Program-made: the position numbers and the translations under genes
Part shown: positions 10,253 to 20,938 of the stretch, piece by piece
Position numbering within the stretch: position 1 is the first letter of the stretch
Layout: each line of letters opens with the position of its first letter
Notes under the pieces: model-generated
Told to the model about the DNA's origin: nothing
Seen by the model: only the letters and a program-made list of their open reading frames with translations
Databases searched by the model: none
Assembly: GCA_024072375.1 (NCBI GenBank)
Contig: CP099617.1
Span: 2,584,001 to 2,648,000 of the forward strand
Direction: 5' to 3'
From: Sphingomonadaceae bacterium OTU29LAMAA1
GTDB lineage: Bacteria > Pseudomonadota > Alphaproteobacteria > Sphingomonadales > Sphingomonadaceae
Length of the DNA: 64,000 nucleotides

Positions 10253-10516
10253 TCAGCCGGCGCGCGTTACGGCAGGAGCACCGCGCAGCAGTCCGTCGGT
10301 GCTAAGATCTTCATCGATAGCGGGCCAGTGAATGCCGTAGCCTGCCCCTGCCTTCTCCCACGTCTCGCGCTGATCGGGCGTGGCGTGGAGGAGGCGAGGA
10401 TACCAGGCTAGAGGGACCGATATGGTCCGCCCGTCCATCAGGTCGACGATCAGGCTCGCGTCGTCGAAGCGGACGTCGAGCACCCGTTCGTCGGTGATCC
10501 TAGCCGAAATATTCAT
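10253..10516 (-). CDS. DUF2442 domain protein
   Basis: An 87-residue DUF2442 protein (LDVRFDDASLIVDLMDGRTISVPLAWYPRL region), nearly all of it domain. Its start overlaps the end of the DUF4160 gene by 17 bases, and it ends 16 bases before pccA. DUF2442 and DUF4160 genes are very often adjacent and have been regarded as a possible toxin-antitoxin-like pair; their biochemical role is not established to my knowledge. Here the pair is embedded between biotin synthase and the biotin-bearing carboxylase subunit. Confidence 0.8.
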   Translation of the reverse strand: MNISARITDERVLDVRFDDASLIVDLMDGRTISVPLAWYPRLLHATPDQRETWEKAGAGYGIHWPAIDEDLSTDGLLRGAPAVTRAG

Positions 10517-10733
10517 GCCATCTCTCCACCAGCATCGCCCGGTGTTCCGCCACCATGGTCAGGATGTCATTGATCTCATGCGCGCGGAACCCACGGCTTT
10601 TTGCGACCTCGACGGGGTTCAGCCAGACCTTGATCGTCGCTTCGCCGCGATCGACTTGGACGTGCGGCGGCTCGTTCGGTTCGTGACTATAGAAATAGAA
10701 ACGGAACGCGCCGATCCGCAGCAACGTCGGCAT
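10500..10733 (-). CDS. DUF4160 domain protein
   Basis: A 77-residue DUF4160 protein: [18 protein letters not shown], then EPPHVQVDRGEATIKVWL, which is the family's H-x-H-V type core. The start ATG overlaps the bioB stop (TAATG), so a longer upstream frame is ruled out. It overlaps the following DUF2442 gene. Function unknown; the pair with DUF2442 is conserved and small, as in toxin-antitoxin modules, but I see no nuclease motif. Confidence 0.8.
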   Translation of the reverse strand: MPTLLRIGAFRFYFYSHEPNEPPHVQVDRGEATIKVWLNPVEVAKSRGFRAHEINDILTMVAEHRAMLVERWHEYFG

Positions 10734-11722
10734 TATTCCGCCGCGACCCGCATCGGTTCGTCGGCGACCATCGGCACCAGCCCCAGCTTCGCCATCAGCG
10801 CGGCGTCCTTGTCGTCGCCGGCGTTGTCTGCAGTCAGCAATTTGTCGCCGGTGAAGATCGAGTTCGCGCCGGCCATGAAGCACAAAGCCTGCGTCGCCTC
10901 GCCCATGCTCTCGCGCCCGGCAGACAGCCGCACCATCGACAACGGCATCGTGATCCGTGCGACCGCAACGGTGCGTACGAATTCGATATCGTCGATCTTG
11001 GCCAGCGGCGTATCCGCCAGCATGTCGCCCAGCACTGTGCCCTTCACCGGTACCAGCGCATTGACCGGCACGCTCTCGGGATGGCGGGGCAGGGTCGCCA
11101 GCGCATGGATGAAGCCGACGCGGTCGTCGCGCGTCTCACCCATGCCGACGATGCCGCCGCAGCAGACGTTGATCCCGGCTTCGCGGACATGCTCCAGCGT
11201 GTCGAGCCGCTCGGCGAAGGTCCGCGTGGTGATGACCTGATCGTAACGCTCGGGCGAGGTATCGATGTTGTGGTTGTAGTAATCCAGCCCCGCCTCGGCG
11301 AGCATGCCCGCCTGCGCCGGCGTCAGCATGCCCAGCGTCATGCACGTTTCCATGCCCATCTGGCGGACGCCCTTCACCATCTCGATGATCGCGGGCATGT
11401 CGCGGTCCTTGGGGTTGCGCCATGCCGCGCCCATGCAGAAGCGCTGCGATCCTGAATCCTTCGCCTGCGCCGCCGCCTGCAACACCGCGCGCGGGTCCAT
11501 CAGCTTGGTCGCCTTGACACCGCTTTCGGCGGAGGCGGACTGCGAGCAATAGCCGCAATCCTCCGGACAGCCGCCGGTCTTGATCGACAAGAGCGTGCAC
11601 AATTGCACCTCACCCGCTGCGTGATGCGCGCGGTGGACGGTCTGCGCCTGATACATCAACTCATCGAACGGCAGGTCGAACAGCGTCGCGATCTCATCGC
11701 GGGTCCAGTCGGTACGGGTCAT
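10733..11722 (-). CDS. bioB: Biotin synthase
   Basis: A 329-residue radical-SAM enzyme inserting sulphur into dethiobiotin. The cluster-binding motif C-x3-C-x2-C is at Cys52, Cys56 and Cys59 ([12 protein letters not shown]), and downstream segments YYNHNIDTS and GGIVGMGET are characteristic. The ATG at 11722 overlaps the upstream stop as ATGA; a longer frame with 21 extra residues is less likely. No other bio genes are nearby, so its place in this operon fits cofactor supply to the PccA biotinyl domain, which is inference. Confidence 0.95.
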   Translation of the reverse strand: MTRTDWTRDEIATLFDLPFDELMYQAQTVHRAHHAAGEVQLCTLLSIKTGGCPEDCGYCSQSASAESGVKATKLMDPRAVLQAAAQAKDSGSQRFCMGAAWRNPKDRDMPAIIEMVKGVRQMGMETCMTLGMLTPAQAGMLAEAGLDYYNHNIDTSPERYDQVITTRTFAERLDTLEHVREAGINVCCGGIVGMGETRDDRVGFIHALATLPRHPESVPVNALVPVKGTVLGDMLADTPLAKIDDIEFVRTVAVARITMPLSMVRLSAGRESMGEATQALCFMAGANSIFTGDKLLTADNAGDDKDAALMAKLGLVPMVADEPMRVAAE

Positions 11723-12096
11723 CGGTTTTTCCACAGAAGCTTGCCGAGCTGCGTCGTACGCTCGTTGGTCAATCGGGTCTTGCATTGCGCCTGCACCAGC
11801 GACTGCATCGATCCGCCGGCATATTCACCGCCCTCGATCACGCATTGCGTATCGCGGAACTGGAGCCATGCCCGCTGGCTGGCGAGTGTCGCTGCGGCAT
11901 AGCCGAAGCCGCCCCCGCGCGAGCGATCCTGCGCGTCGCGGCCCTTCATATAGGCATAGGTGCGCTGCCACTGGCGGGTCATCGCGGCATCGGCGGCCTG
12001 ATACTGGCGACCGGCGGTCTGGTTCATCTGCGCCTGCGTCTGCGTGATCGCCGGGCTGGCGAGCAGCAACGCGGCGAGCAAGGGGTAACGGATCAT
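11719..12096 (-). CDS. Exported LprI-like (DUF1311) protein
   Basis: A 125-residue protein with an N-terminal signal peptide ([22 protein letters not shown], probable cut after AQA) and a DUF1311/LprI-type domain: the C-terminal part has paired cysteines ([20 protein letters not shown]) and repeated LxxQRAW/LxxFRD-like helices. LprI proteins include periplasmic lysozyme inhibitors, but most are uncharacterised. It overlaps both the mutase gene (ATGA at 12096) and bioB. Its role in a propionate operon is not evident. Confidence 0.7.
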   Translation of the reverse strand: MIRYPLLAALLLASPAITQTQAQMNQTAGRQYQAADAAMTRQWQRTYAYMKGRDAQDRSRGGGFGYAAATLASQRAWLQFRDTQCVIEGGEYAGGSMQSLVQAQCKTRLTNERTTQLGKLLWKNR

Positions 12097-14315
12097 GCGG
12101 CGGCCTCCTCTTGTGGCGGCATATTGTGGCCGAGCAGCCGTAGCACATCCTCGGCCGCCTTGATGAGGTTGGTGCCGGGACCGAAGATCGCCTGCACCCC
12201 CGCATCGCGCAACGCCTGATAGTCCTGCGCCGGAATGACCCCGCCGGCGATCACCTTGATATCGGCGCGGCCGGCATCGCGCAGGTGGCCGATCAGTTCG
12301 GGAATCAGCGTCTTGTGACCCGCGGCGAGGCTGGAGGCGCCGACGATATCGACGTCGCTCTCCAGCGCGAGGATCGCGGCTTCCTTGGGCGTCTGGAACA
12401 GCGGACCGGGGACGACCTCGAACCCCAGATCGCCGAACATGCTGCTGACGAGGTTGGCACCGCGATCGTGGCCGTCCTGCCCCATCTTGGCGACCAGCAT
12501 GCGCGGCTTGCGGCCCAGCCGGCGTTCGGTCGCCGCAACGCCATCGGCCAGCCGTTCCCAGCGCAGGTCGTCGGCATAGGCACCGCCATAGATGCCCTTC
12601 ACCGGCGTCGGTTGCGTGCCGAAGCGGCCGAACACGTCCTCCATCGCGCTGCTGATCTCGCCCAGCGTCGCGCGTGCGCGGGCCGCATCGACGGCAAGTG
12701 CGAGCAAATTCTCCTTGCCCCGTGCGCCCTCGCGCAATGCGTCGAGCGCGGCGCGGCAGGCGGCGTCGTCGCGCGTCGCCTTGACCCGCTCGATACGCCG
12801 AATCTGCGCCTCGCGCACCGCGACGTTATCGACGTCGAGGATGTCGATCGGGTCCTCGTCCGCCTTGCGGTATTTGTTGACGCCGACGATCACGTCCTCA
12901 GCCCGATCGACGCGCGCCGCGCGGGCGGCGGAGGCTTCCTCGATCATCGCCTTGGGCCAGCCCGCCGCGACCGCCTTCGCCATGCCGCCCTCGGCCTGCA
13001 CGCGCTCGATGATCTCCCACGCACCGTCCACCAGCGATTGCGTCAGGCTCTCGACGTAATAGCTGCCGCCGAGCGGATCGACGACCTTGGTCATCCCCGT
13101 CTCTTCCTGGATCACGATCTGCGTGTTGCGCGCGATCCGGGCGGAGAAGTCGGTCGGCAACGCGATCGCCTCGTCGAGCGCATTGGTGTGCAGCGACTGG
13201 GTGCCGCCCAGCATCGCCGCCATCGCCTCGATCGTCGTGCGCATAACGTTGTTGTAGGGGTCCTGCTCGGTCAGCGACACGCCCGACGTCTGACAGTGCG
13301 TGCGCAGCATCTTCGACCGTTCGTCCTGCGCCCCCAATTGCGTCATCGCGCGGTGCCACAGCACCCGCGCGGCGCGCAGCTTGGCGATCTCCATGAAGAA
13401 GTTCATGCCGATCGCGAAGAAGAAGCTCAACCGTCCGGCGAACTTGTCGATGTCCAATCCGCTGGCGACGCCGTATTTCACATATTCCATGCCGTCGGCG
13501 ATGGTGAAGGCGAGCTCGTGGAGCTGCGTCGCCCCCGCCTCCTGCATGTGATAGCCGCTGATCGAGATGCTGTTGAACTTCGGCATCTCGCGGCTGGTGT
13601 AGCCGAAGATGTCACTGATGATCCGCATGCTCGGTTCGGGCGGGTAGATGTAGGTGTTGCGGACCATGAACTCCTTGAGGATGTCGTTCTGGATGGTCCC
13701 GTCGAGCAATTTGCGATCGACGCCCTGTTCCTCGCCCGCGACGATGAAGAAGGCGAGGATCGGGATCACCGCGCCGTTCATCGTCATGCTGACCGACATC
13801 TGGTCGAGCGGAATACCGTCGAACAGGATCTTCATGTCCTCGACGGAATCGATCGCCACCCCGGCCTTGCCGACGTCGCCGGTGACGCGCGGATGGTCGC
13901 TGTCGTAGCCGCGGTGTGTGGCGAGATCGAACGCGACGCTCAGCCCCTTCTGGCCCGCAGCCAGGTTACGGCGGTAGAAGGCGTTCGATTCCTCCGCAGT
14001 TGAAAAGCCGGCGTACTGCCGCACCGTCCACGGCCGTCCCGCATACATCGACGCGCGTACGCCGCGGGTGAAGGGCGCGAAACCGGGCAGGCCGGGGTCC
14101 ACCGGCGCATCCGCCGCGGTATAGAGTGGTTTGACGTCGATCCCCTCCGGCGTGTGCCAGATCAGGTCCTTGCCGCGCACCTCCTTCGCGGCGGCGGCCT
14201 GCCAGTCGGCGAGGCTCGGCCGCGGCGTCGGTTCGGGGGTGGCGGGCAGCGCAGGTACCGCGCCGCTATCCTCGCCGGTGTTGGTCTCAATGATCGCCTT
14301 TTCAGTGTCCGGCAT
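12093..14315 (-). CDS. scpA: Methylmalonyl-CoA mutase
   Basis: A 740-residue adenosylcobalamin enzyme converting (R)-methylmalonyl-CoA to succinyl-CoA. The N-terminal TIM barrel has the active-site segment [11 protein letters not shown] and the [14 protein letters not shown] region; the C-terminal B12-binding domain has the DxHxxG motif in [12 protein letters not shown] (about 610). Full length for the single-chain catalytic form. It overlaps the epimerase gene upstream and the LprI-like gene downstream. Confidence 0.96.
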   Translation of the reverse strand: MPDTEKAIIETNTGEDSGAVPALPATPEPTPRPSLADWQAAAAKEVRGKDLIWHTPEGIDVKPLYTAADAPVDPGLPGFAPFTRGVRASMYAGRPWTVRQYAGFSTAEESNAFYRRNLAAGQKGLSVAFDLATHRGYDSDHPRVTGDVGKAGVAIDSVEDMKILFDGIPLDQMSVSMTMNGAVIPILAFFIVAGEEQGVDRKLLDGTIQNDILKEFMVRNTYIYPPEPSMRIISDIFGYTSREMPKFNSISISGYHMQEAGATQLHELAFTIADGMEYVKYGVASGLDIDKFAGRLSFFFAIGMNFFMEIAKLRAARVLWHRAMTQLGAQDERSKMLRTHCQTSGVSLTEQDPYNNVMRTTIEAMAAMLGGTQSLHTNALDEAIALPTDFSARIARNTQIVIQEETGMTKVVDPLGGSYYVESLTQSLVDGAWEIIERVQAEGGMAKAVAAGWPKAMIEEASAARAARVDRAEDVIVGVNKYRKADEDPIDILDVDNVAVREAQIRRIERVKATRDDAACRAALDALREGARGKENLLALAVDAARARATLGEISSAMEDVFGRFGTQPTPVKGIYGGAYADDLRWERLADGVAATERRLGRKPRMLVAKMGQDGHDRGANLVSSMFGDLGFEVVPGPLFQTPKEAAILALESDVDIVGASSLAAGHKTLIPELIGHLRDAGRADIKVIAGGVIPAQDYQALRDAGVQAIFGPGTNLIKAAEDVLRLLGHNMPPQEEAAA

Positions 14316-14721
14316 CGGGCGTCTCCATCAGTTCGACGAGTACGCCGCCCATATCCTTGGGATGCACGAACACGATCGGGGTGCCATGCGCGCCGATGCG
14401 GGGTTCGCCGAGTATCGTCGCGCCCTTGGCTTTGAGGTCGGCGACGGCGGCGTGGATGTCCGGCACCTCGAAACAGACGTGATGCTGCCCGCCGGCCGGA
14501 TTTTTGCGCAGGAAACCGGCGATGGGCGAACTGTCGTTATAGGGCTCGATCAACTCGATCTGCGTGTTGGGCGTATCGATGAAGCACACCTTCACGCCCT
14601 GCGCGGGCAGGTCGGACGGTTCGCCGATTACGGTGGCATTGAGCAGGGTGCGGTAGGTTTCGATCGACTTAGCGATCGAGGGCGTCGCGATGCCGACATG
14701 GTTGAGGCGACCGAGGGTCAT
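14302..14721 (-). CDS. mce: Methylmalonyl-CoA epimerase
   Basis: A 139-residue glyoxalase-fold enzyme that interconverts (S)- and (R)-methylmalonyl-CoA, linking the carboxylase product to the mutase. Metal ligands of the family are visible: His in NHVGIAT, His in [10 protein letters not shown] and Glu in VLVELME. The ATG at 14721 (MTLGRLNH) is preferred; the 12 extra residues of the longer frame are encoded by the arm of a hairpin repeat. It overlaps the mutase start by 14 bases. Confidence 0.94.
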   Translation of the reverse strand: MTLGRLNHVGIATPSIAKSIETYRTLLNATVIGEPSDLPAQGVKVCFIDTPNTQIELIEPYNDSSPIAGFLRKNPAGGQHHVCFEVPDIHAAVADLKAKGATILGEPRIGAHGTPIVFVHPKDMGGVLVELMETPDAGH

Positions 14722-14732
14722 ACGCTTATTCC

Positions 14733-14808
14733 CGTTATTGCGAGCGCAGCGCAGCAATCCAGGGCAACGCGCGGAACTCTGGATTGCTGCGCTGCGCTCG
14801 CAATGACG
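14733..14808. repeat. REP-like hairpin between pccB and mce
   Basis: A 26-base perfect inverted repeat (14737-14762 with 14779-14804), extendable to 30 pairs with one G-T, around a 16-base loop. The arm (ATTGCGAGCGCAGCGCAGCA and six more bases) matches the widely seen CATTGCGAGCGAAGCGAAGC-type intergenic palindrome. It lies inside the operon, where it could shield the upstream pccB message or lower readthrough. Confidence 0.75.
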
Positions 14809-14811
14809 AGG

Positions 14812-16338
14812 TCACAACGGAATGTTGTCATGCTTCTTCCACGGATTCTCCAGCGCCTTGCCCTTCAGCTTGCGCAACCCCAGCGCGATGCGGCGGCGGG
14901 TGGAATGCGGCTGGATCACCTCGTCGATGAAGCCCTTGCTCGCCGCGACGAAGGGGTTGGCGAAGCGCGCCTCGTATTCCGCGGTGCGTTCGGCGATCTC
15001 TTCGGTTGTCCGCCCGCGGAAGATGATCTCGACCGCGCCCTTGGCCCCCATCACCGCGATCTCGGCGGTCGGCCATGCGTAGTTGAGATCGCCGCGCAGG
15101 TGCTTCGACGCCATCACGTCGTACGCCCCGCCGTACGCCTTGCGGGTGATGACGGTGATCTTGGGCACGGTCGCCTCGGCATAGGCGAACAGCAGTTTCG
15201 CGCCGTGCTTGATGATGCCGTTATGCTCCTGCGCCGTGCCCGGCAGGAAGCCCGGCACGTCGACGAAGGTCACGATCGGAATATCGAACGCATCGCAGAA
15301 GCGGACGAACCGCGCCGCTTTCTTCGATGAATTGATGTCGAGCACACCCGCCAGCACCATAGGCTGGTTGGCGACGAAACCGACCGTGCGCCCCTCGATC
15401 CGGCCAAAGCCGGTAATGATGTTGCCCGCATGCGCCGGCTGCGTTTCGAAGAAGTCGCCTTCGTCGACCGTCTTACGGATCAGCTCGTGCATGTCGTAGG
15501 GCTGGTTCGCCGACGCCGGCACCAGTGTGTCGAGGCTCGGCTCCAGCCGGTCCCACGCATCCGCGGTCGGGCGTTCCGGCACGGGCTCACGGTTCGAGGC
15601 GGGCAGGAAGTCTATGAAGTCGCGTGCCGCCAGAAGCGCCTCGATATCGTTTTCAAAGGCGTTGTCGGCGACCGAGGTCTTGGTGGTGTGCGTCACTGCG
15701 CCGCCCAGTGCCTCCTGCGTCACCACCTCGTTGGTCACCGTCTTCACCACGTCAGGGCCGGTAACGAACATATAGCTCGAATCCTTCACCATGAAGATGA
15801 AGTCGGTCATCGCCGGCGAATAGACTGCACCGCCCGCGCATGGCCCCATGATGAGCGACAGCTGCGGCACTACGCCCGAGGCGAGCACGTTGCGCTGGAA
15901 GACCTCGGCATAGCCGCCGAGGCTCGCGACGCCCTCCTGAATACGTGCACCACCGCTGTCGTTGAGGCCGATGACGGGTGCGCCGACCTTCAGCGCGGTG
16001 TCCATCACCTTGCAGATCTTCTGCGCATGGCGTTCGGACAGCGACCCGCCGAAGACGGTGAAATCCTGGCTGAAGACATAGACCAGCCGGCCGTTGATCG
16101 TGCCCGATCCGGTGACGACGCCATCGCCGAGGATGATCTGGTCCGCCATGCCGAAGTCGACGCAATTGTGCTCGACGTACATGTCGATCTCTTCGAACGA
16201 TCCTTCGTCGAGGAGGATGTCGAGCCGTTCGCGCGCGGTCAGCTTGCCCTTGGCGTGCTGCGCGGCGACGCGCTTCTCGCCGCCTCCGGCTCGGGCAGCG
16301 GCGCGACGGCGTTCGAGTTCGTTCAGCGTGGATGACAT
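14812..16338 (-). CDS. pccB: Propionyl-CoA carboxylase beta subunit
   Basis: A 508-residue carboxyltransferase with the two crotonase-fold halves of the acyl-CoA carboxylase beta family: N half with [20 protein letters not shown] half with [13 protein letters not shown] and the [12 protein letters not shown] segment. It moves the carboxyl group from PccA biotin to propionyl-CoA. The ATG at 16338 follows AGGAGC at six bases; the longer frame into the operator region is rejected. It is the first gene of the leftward operon and is divergent from the regulator gene. Confidence 0.95.
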   Translation of the reverse strand: MSSTLNELERRRAAARAGGGEKRVAAQHAKGKLTARERLDILLDEGSFEEIDMYVEHNCVDFGMADQIILGDGVVTGSGTINGRLVYVFSQDFTVFGGSLSERHAQKICKVMDTALKVGAPVIGLNDSGGARIQEGVASLGGYAEVFQRNVLASGVVPQLSLIMGPCAGGAVYSPAMTDFIFMVKDSSYMFVTGPDVVKTVTNEVVTQEALGGAVTHTTKTSVADNAFENDIEALLAARDFIDFLPASNREPVPERPTADAWDRLEPSLDTLVPASANQPYDMHELIRKTVDEGDFFETQPAHAGNIITGFGRIEGRTVGFVANQPMVLAGVLDINSSKKAARFVRFCDAFDIPIVTFVDVPGFLPGTAQEHNGIIKHGAKLLFAYAEATVPKITVITRKAYGGAYDVMASKHLRGDLNYAWPTAEIAVMGAKGAVEIIFRGRTTEEIAERTAEYEARFANPFVAASKGFIDEVIQPHSTRRRIALGLRKLKGKALENPWKKHDNIPL

Positions 16339-16393
16339 AAGCGGCTCCTGCTCGTCTCTCTCGCCCTGTGTAGCGGCGGCAGGCAAGTGTGGT

Positions 16394-16424
16394 TTTGCAA
16401 AATTGCAATGGCGGGGTTTGCAAA
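16394..16424. promoter_or_regulatory. TTTGCAAA operators (PccR-type)
   Basis: The 100-base region between pccB and the divergent regulator holds TTTGCAAA at 16394-16401 and 16417-16424, with a TTGCAA half site at 16403-16408. The described Rhodobacter sphaeroides PccR site is a pair of TTTGCAAA elements four bases apart; here the spacing differs. The site would serve both promoters. Motif seen directly; regulator match from established knowledge. Confidence 0.75.
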
Positions 16425-16438
16425 CTAAGCGCGAGCAC

Positions 16439-17842
16439 ATGACCGAAGCTCCCCGTCCCCGCATCTTCGCCGGCGACCGCGTGCGGGCGTTGCGCGCGCG
16501 ATTGTCGCTCAGCCAGACCATGCTCAGCCGCCGGCTCGGTATCTCGACCAGCTATCTGTCGCAGATCGAGAGTGGCGATCGGCCGATCACCGGCGGCGTG
16601 CTGGGGGCGCTCGCGCGCAGCTTCCCGCTCGACTGGGTCGATGTCGCACCGGAGGACGACAGCGCCGCTCTGGTGGCGGCGCTGGAGGCGGGAACCGATC
16701 CCTCCGTGCCCGCTGCGCTGATGGATGAGGACGCGATTCTGCGCGGGCTGAAGCAGCAGCCGCTGGTGACGCGGCGGATGACCGCGCTGCACGCTGCGCT
16801 GCGCCGGTCGCAGGAGCAGTTGCGCGTGCTCGACGACCGGGTCGACGCCAGCCAGCCGACGCTGCTGCCGTGGGAAGAGGTGCGCGACTGGTTTCAGGGC
16901 AGCGGCAATTACATCGACCCGCTCGATCGCTTCGCGGAAGGACTGGCGGAGGCACTGCCCGGCACGCGATCGACCGTGACACTGCTGACCGAGCGGCTGC
17001 GCGACGCGCACGGGATCGCGTTGGTCGAGGATGGCGGCGCGTTGCGGGCCTATGACGCCGCCGCGGCGACGCTGCGGATCGACGGTGCGCAGTCGATCGA
17101 GACGCGACACTTTCAGCTCGCGCACCAGTTGATCCGGCTGGAGGCGGATGCGTTGATCGAAGGGATCGTCGCCGATGCACCGCTGCGGTCGGATGCTGCG
17201 CGCGAATTGCTGCGCGTCGGCCTCGCCAATTACGGCGCGGGGGCGCTGCTGATGCCCTATGCCCGCTTTCGTGCCGAGGCGCGGGCACGGCGGCATGATG
17301 TCGATGCGCTGCGTCAGCGGTTCGGCGTCAGCTTCGAACAAGTGTGCCATCGCCTGTCGACGTTGCAGCGACCCGGTGCGCCCGGCGTGCCGTTCTTCTT
17401 TTGCCGCATCGACATGGCGGGCAACATCACCAAGCGCCATTCCGCCACCCGGCTGCAATTCGCGCAATATGGCGGGGCCTGCCCGTTGTGGGTGGCGCAT
17501 GAGGCGGTCGCGATCTCCGACCGTATCCTGGTGCAGGTCGCCGAGATGCCCGACGGCGCGCGCTATGTGTCGATGGCGAAGGGGCTGGTGAAGGCGACCG
17601 CGAGCTATCGACGCATGCCGCGCCGCTATGCGGTGGTGCTGGGGTGCGAGGTCGAACATGCCGGCGATTTTATCTATGGTGATGGACTGGACGTGGCCGG
17701 CGCGGACAGCGCGACGCCGATCGGCCCGTCGTGCCGCATCTGCCCGCGCCGCGATTGCGACCAGCGCGCGTTTCCACCGGCGGGACGCGAGCTGTTGATC
17801 GATCCGGATCGCCGCACGATCGTGCCCTACGCCTTCGATTGA
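16439..17842 (+). CDS. pccR: Short-chain acyl-CoA regulator (ScfR/PccR type)
   Basis: A 467-residue regulator. N-terminal XRE helix-turn-helix (about 12-66, [20 protein letters not shown]), a central IrrE/ImmA-like region (about 170-300) without a clear HExxH zinc site, and a C-terminal DUF2083 domain ending in the family mark [17 protein letters not shown] (Cys about 434, 437, 442). Members sense short-chain acyl-CoA and control propionate, acetate or glyoxylate genes. Divergence from pccB with TTTGCAAA sites between supports a PccR role. The symbol is by context and similarity of architecture. Confidence 0.85.
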   Translation: MTEAPRPRIFAGDRVRALRARLSLSQTMLSRRLGISTSYLSQIESGDRPITGGVLGALARSFPLDWVDVAPEDDSAALVAALEAGTDPSVPAALMDEDAILRGLKQQPLVTRRMTALHAALRRSQEQLRVLDDRVDASQPTLLPWEEVRDWFQGSGNYIDPLDRFAEGLAEALPGTRSTVTLLTERLRDAHGIALVEDGGALRAYDAAAATLRIDGAQSIETRHFQLAHQLIRLEADALIEGIVADAPLRSDAARELLRVGLANYGAGALLMPYARFRAEARARRHDVDALRQRFGVSFEQVCHRLSTLQRPGAPGVPFFFCRIDMAGNITKRHSATRLQFAQYGGACPLWVAHEAVAISDRILVQVAEMPDGARYVSMAKGLVKATASYRRMPRRYAVVLGCEVEHAGDFIYGDGLDVAGADSATPIGPSCRICPRRDCDQRAFPPAGRELLIDPDRRTIVPYAFD

Positions 17843-17846
17843 TCCC

Positions 17847-17952
17847 CCGTCACCCCGGACTTGTTCCGGGGTCCACCGCGCGGCAAAGAAAGGACTTGAG
17901 CCTGTTGTCTAACGCCTGACGGCTGGGTGGATCCCGGAACACGGGGTGACGG
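17847..17952. repeat. Imperfect palindromic repeat
   Basis: CCGTCACCCCG...GTTCCGGGGTCCAC at the left (from 17847) is mirrored by GTGGATCCCGGAAC...CGGGGTGACGG at the right (to 17952). This is a common alphaproteobacterial intergenic palindrome. It starts five bases after the regulator stop and could end its transcript. Confidence 0.65.
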
Positions 17953-17975
17953 TGTGAAATGGGATACCGACTGCG

Positions 17976-19202
17976 ATGAACTACGACATCCTGATCGTCG
18001 GTGCCGGGCATGGCGGCGCGCAGGCCGCGATCGCGCTGCGCGCGGCCAAGTTCGCCGGTAGCATCGCCATCGTCGGCGACGAACCCGAATACCCCTACGA
18101 ACGCCCACCGCTGTCCAAGGATTACCTGGCCGGCGACAAGCCGTTCGAGCGCATCCTGATCCGTCCGCCTGCCTTCTGGAACGAACGCGAGGTCGCGATG
18201 CTGCTCGGTCGCCGCGTCGTCGCGGTCGATCCCGTCGCGCATGCCGTCACCGCCGACGATGGCACGATCATCGGCTACGGTAAGCTGATCTGGGCCACCG
18301 GCGGCGCACCCCGCCGGCTGACCTGCTCGGGCCATGATCTGATCGGGGTTCATGGCGTTCGCACTCGCGCCGATGTCGACCGGATGATGGACGAACTGCC
18401 CGCGGTCGCCCGCGTCGTGGTGATCGGCGGCGGCTACATCGGCCTCGAAGCTGCCGCCGTGCTCGCCAGGTTCGGCAAGCAGGTGACGGTCCTCGAGACG
18501 CTGCCGCGCGTCCTCGCCCGCGTTGCCGGTGAGCCGCTGTCGCGTTTCTACGAAGCGGAGCATCGCGCACACGGCGTCGATGTCCGCCTGAACGTCGCGG
18601 TCGCATGTATCGCGGAACGCGACGGCAGGGCGATCGGCGTCACGCTGGCCGATGGCGAAACCGTCCCGGCCGACATGGTGATCGTTGGCATCGGCATCGT
18701 CCCCGCCGTGCAACCCTTGCTCGACGCTGGCGCGACCGGCGGCAACGGCGTCGATATCGATGCGCAATGTCGCACCAGCCTGTCCGACGTGTTCGCGATC
18801 GGCGACTGCGCCGCCCATGCCAACGCCTTCGCGGACGGTGCGCGTATCCGGCTGGAATCCGTGCAGAACGCCAACGATCAGGCGACGGTGGTCGCGAAGA
18901 CGATCACCGGTACGTCGGTCGATTATCACGCGGTGCCGTGGTTCTGGTCGAACCAGTATGATCTTCGCCTGCAGACCGTTGGCCTGTCCATCGGCCACGA
19001 CGCGCTGGCGGTGCGCGGCGACATTGCCAGCCGCAGTTTCTCGCTGGTCTATCTGCGCATGGGCCGCGTGATCGCGCTCGACTGCGTCAATGCGACGAAG
19101 GATTATGTACAGGGCCGCGCACTGGTGATGGCCGGGGCGGTAATCGACCCCAACAGGTTGGCCGATACCGGCATCCCGCTGAAGGAGATGATCGCGTCAT
19201 GA
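17976..19202 (+). CDS. Ferredoxin reductase-like FAD/NAD oxidoreductase
   Basis: A 408-residue two-dinucleotide-binding flavoprotein of the rhodocoxin/putidaredoxin reductase type. FAD-binding [10 protein letters not shown] near 5-14, the [13 protein letters not shown] segment near 40, NAD-binding [13 protein letters not shown] near 147, the second FAD motif [11 protein letters not shown] near 270, and a C-terminal reductase domain with [14 protein letters not shown]. Such enzymes pass electrons from NAD(P)H to a 2Fe-2S ferredoxin, often for a cytochrome P450; no partner lies nearby. The next gene overlaps by ATGA. Confidence 0.88.
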   Translation: MNYDILIVGAGHGGAQAAIALRAAKFAGSIAIVGDEPEYPYERPPLSKDYLAGDKPFERILIRPPAFWNEREVAMLLGRRVVAVDPVAHAVTADDGTIIGYGKLIWATGGAPRRLTCSGHDLIGVHGVRTRADVDRMMDELPAVARVVVIGGGYIGLEAAAVLARFGKQVTVLETLPRVLARVAGEPLSRFYEAEHRAHGVDVRLNVAVACIAERDGRAIGVTLADGETVPADMVIVGIGIVPAVQPLLDAGATGGNGVDIDAQCRTSLSDVFAIGDCAAHANAFADGARIRLESVQNANDQATVVAKTITGTSVDYHAVPWFWSNQYDLRLQTVGLSIGHDALAVRGDIASRSFSLVYLRMGRVIALDCVNATKDYVQGRALVMAGAVIDPNRLADTGIPLKEMIAS

Positions 19203-19990
19203 CGATACGGATCGGGATCGGCGGCTGGACGTACGAGCCGTGGCGCGGGAGCTTCTACCCCGCCAAATGGCCGCAGAAGCGCGAACTGGAATATGCCGCG
19301 TCGCAACTGTCGGCGATCGAGATCAACGGCACCTATTATTCCAGCTTCAAACCCGCCAGCTTCGCCAACTGGGCCGCGGCGGCACCCGACGGTTTCGTCT
19401 TCAGCGTCAAGGCGTCACGCTATTGCACCAACCGTAAAGTGCTGGCGGAGGCGGGTGAGTCGATCGAGCGGTTCGTGGGGCAGGGGATCGTCGAACTTGG
19501 CGACAAGCTGGGTCCGATCCTGTGGCAGTTCATGGCGACGAAAAGGTTCGACGCGGACGACATGGCCGCGTTCCTGAAGCTGCTGCCCACGTCGCATGCC
19601 GGCGTGCCGTTGCGTCATGCGGTGCAGGTGCGGCACGACAGCTTCGCCGATCCGGCGTTCGTCGCGATGGCGCGCGCCGCCAGTGTCGCGATCGTCTACG
19701 CGGATTCGGTGGATTACCCCGCGATCGCCGATGTCACCGCCGACTTCGTCTATGCCCGGCTGGAGGCGGCGGAGGAACGGAACCCCGCGGGCTATACCGA
19801 TGCCGCGCTGGACGACTGGGCCAGGGCGGCACGGACTTGGCAGGCGGGCGGGCGCCCGGAAGGGCTGCCCTATGTGATGGCCGAGACCCCCGCGAAGGCG
19901 CAGCGGGATACATTCGTGTTCTTCATCAACGGCGCGAAGATCAGGGCGCCGCACGGTGCGATCGCGCTGATCGACCGCCTGAAGGCTTGA
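19199..19990 (+). CDS. DUF72 family protein
   Basis: A 263-residue DUF72 (YecE-like) TIM-barrel protein: [17 protein letters not shown] at the start, [25 protein letters not shown], and the C-terminal [13 protein letters not shown] segment ([13 protein letters not shown]). Function unknown in the family. It starts within the stop of the flavoprotein gene (ATGA), so the two are coupled. Confidence 0.9.
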   Translation: MTIRIGIGGWTYEPWRGSFYPAKWPQKRELEYAASQLSAIEINGTYYSSFKPASFANWAAAAPDGFVFSVKASRYCTNRKVLAEAGESIERFVGQGIVELGDKLGPILWQFMATKRFDADDMAAFLKLLPTSHAGVPLRHAVQVRHDSFADPAFVAMARAASVAIVYADSVDYPAIADVTADFVYARLEAAEERNPAGYTDAALDDWARAARTWQAGGRPEGLPYVMAETPAKAQRDTFVFFINGAKIRAPHGAIALIDRLKA

Positions 19991-19993
19991 CGG

Positions 19994-20938
19994 CTACATC
20001 CCGACGGATGTCGTCTCGTCCGCGTTCGACGCCTCGGGCATCGCGGGCAGTTCGGCTTCGGGTTCCGGGGTTGCCGAAGCCACGGTCGGCTTGCTGGCCT
20101 GTCCCATGATCGCGGCGCTTTCGATCTGGTCGAGCGCGTGGCGCGCGGTGACGTAGCGATCCGCCGCCTGGATCCAGTTTCCGGCATCGCCCGCACCCGG
20201 CAGGCGAACGACCTCGGCGCGCGCCGCCTCGACCTGTCCACCCTCGAGCAGGTGGCGTGCGCGGGCCAGCCGGTCCGCCGGCCGCGGCGAGGGGGTTCCC
20301 GCCTGACGCAGGACGACCAGTCCGGCCATCTCGCGGCGCAGGCTGGTCCACCATCCATCGCTACTGACCGTTGAGATATCCGGTGCGATCGCGTCGAGCC
20401 CCTGGCGCAGGTCCTCCAGCGTCACTGGCTGGCGCGAGGCTTCGATCACCGATGCCACCGCGCGCGGCTTTACGCTGCCGAACCGGTTGCGCAACTGCTC
20501 TTCCAGATAGCCGAGGCCGACCCCGCGATCGAGCGCGCGTCGCGCGGCGAACGCGACCATCAGCCCTTCGGCGCGACCGGCCTGTGCCGCTGCCATCGCC
20601 GCATCGCTGGTCACCGCGGCGGTACGCGCCTCGAGTGCGGTCAGCTGCCCCGCGAGCGTCGCTTCGCGCGAGGCGAGCGCGGCAGGATCGAGCGCGGTCA
20701 CCGCCTCGCCGCTCGCGTTGAGCGGTTGTGCGGGATTGAAGTTGCTGGCGTCGGGCTGGGCCGGCCTGGCGACCGCGGCCTGCTGCACCGACGATGTCCC
20801 GCCCAGCCACGACACGTGCTTCATCAGATAGCCGGTAAGCACCACGCCCGCGACGAAGGCGAGCGCGATGATCGCCAGGAACACGCCGGTTCGCGGCCCG
20901 CGTGTCCGCGTCGCATCGATCGGCACATAGTCGGTCAT
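19994..20938 (-). CDS. HemX-like membrane protein of heme operon
   Basis: A 314-residue protein with one N-terminal membrane segment (about 18-40), an Ala/Gln-rich helical region (about 70-130), and a C-terminal domain rich in short helices. This is the arrangement of the mitofilin/HemX-like proteins that follow hemD in sphingomonads and other alphaproteobacteria. Function is not established. Its ATG overlaps the hemD stop, making hemC-hemD-this gene one operon. Confidence 0.75.
   Translation of the reverse strand: MTDYVPIDATRTRGPRTGVFLAIIALAFVAGVVLTGYLMKHVSWLGGTSSVQQAAVARPAQPDASNFNPAQPLNASGEAVTALDPAALASREATLAGQLTALEARTAAVTSDAAMAAAQAGRAEGLMVAFAARRALDRGVGLGYLEEQLRNRFGSVKPRAVASVIEASRQPVTLEDLRQGLDAIAPDISTVSSDGWWTSLRREMAGLVVLRQAGTPSPRPADRLARARHLLEGGQVEAARAEVVRLPGAGDAGNWIQAADRYVTARHALDQIESAAIMGQASKPTVASATPEPEAELPAMPEASNADETTSVGM

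Noticed and set aside
12285..14003. Long rightward frame opposite methylmalonyl-CoA mutase
   Set aside because: Antisense shadow; the leftward frame has the full B12-binding and active-site motifs.
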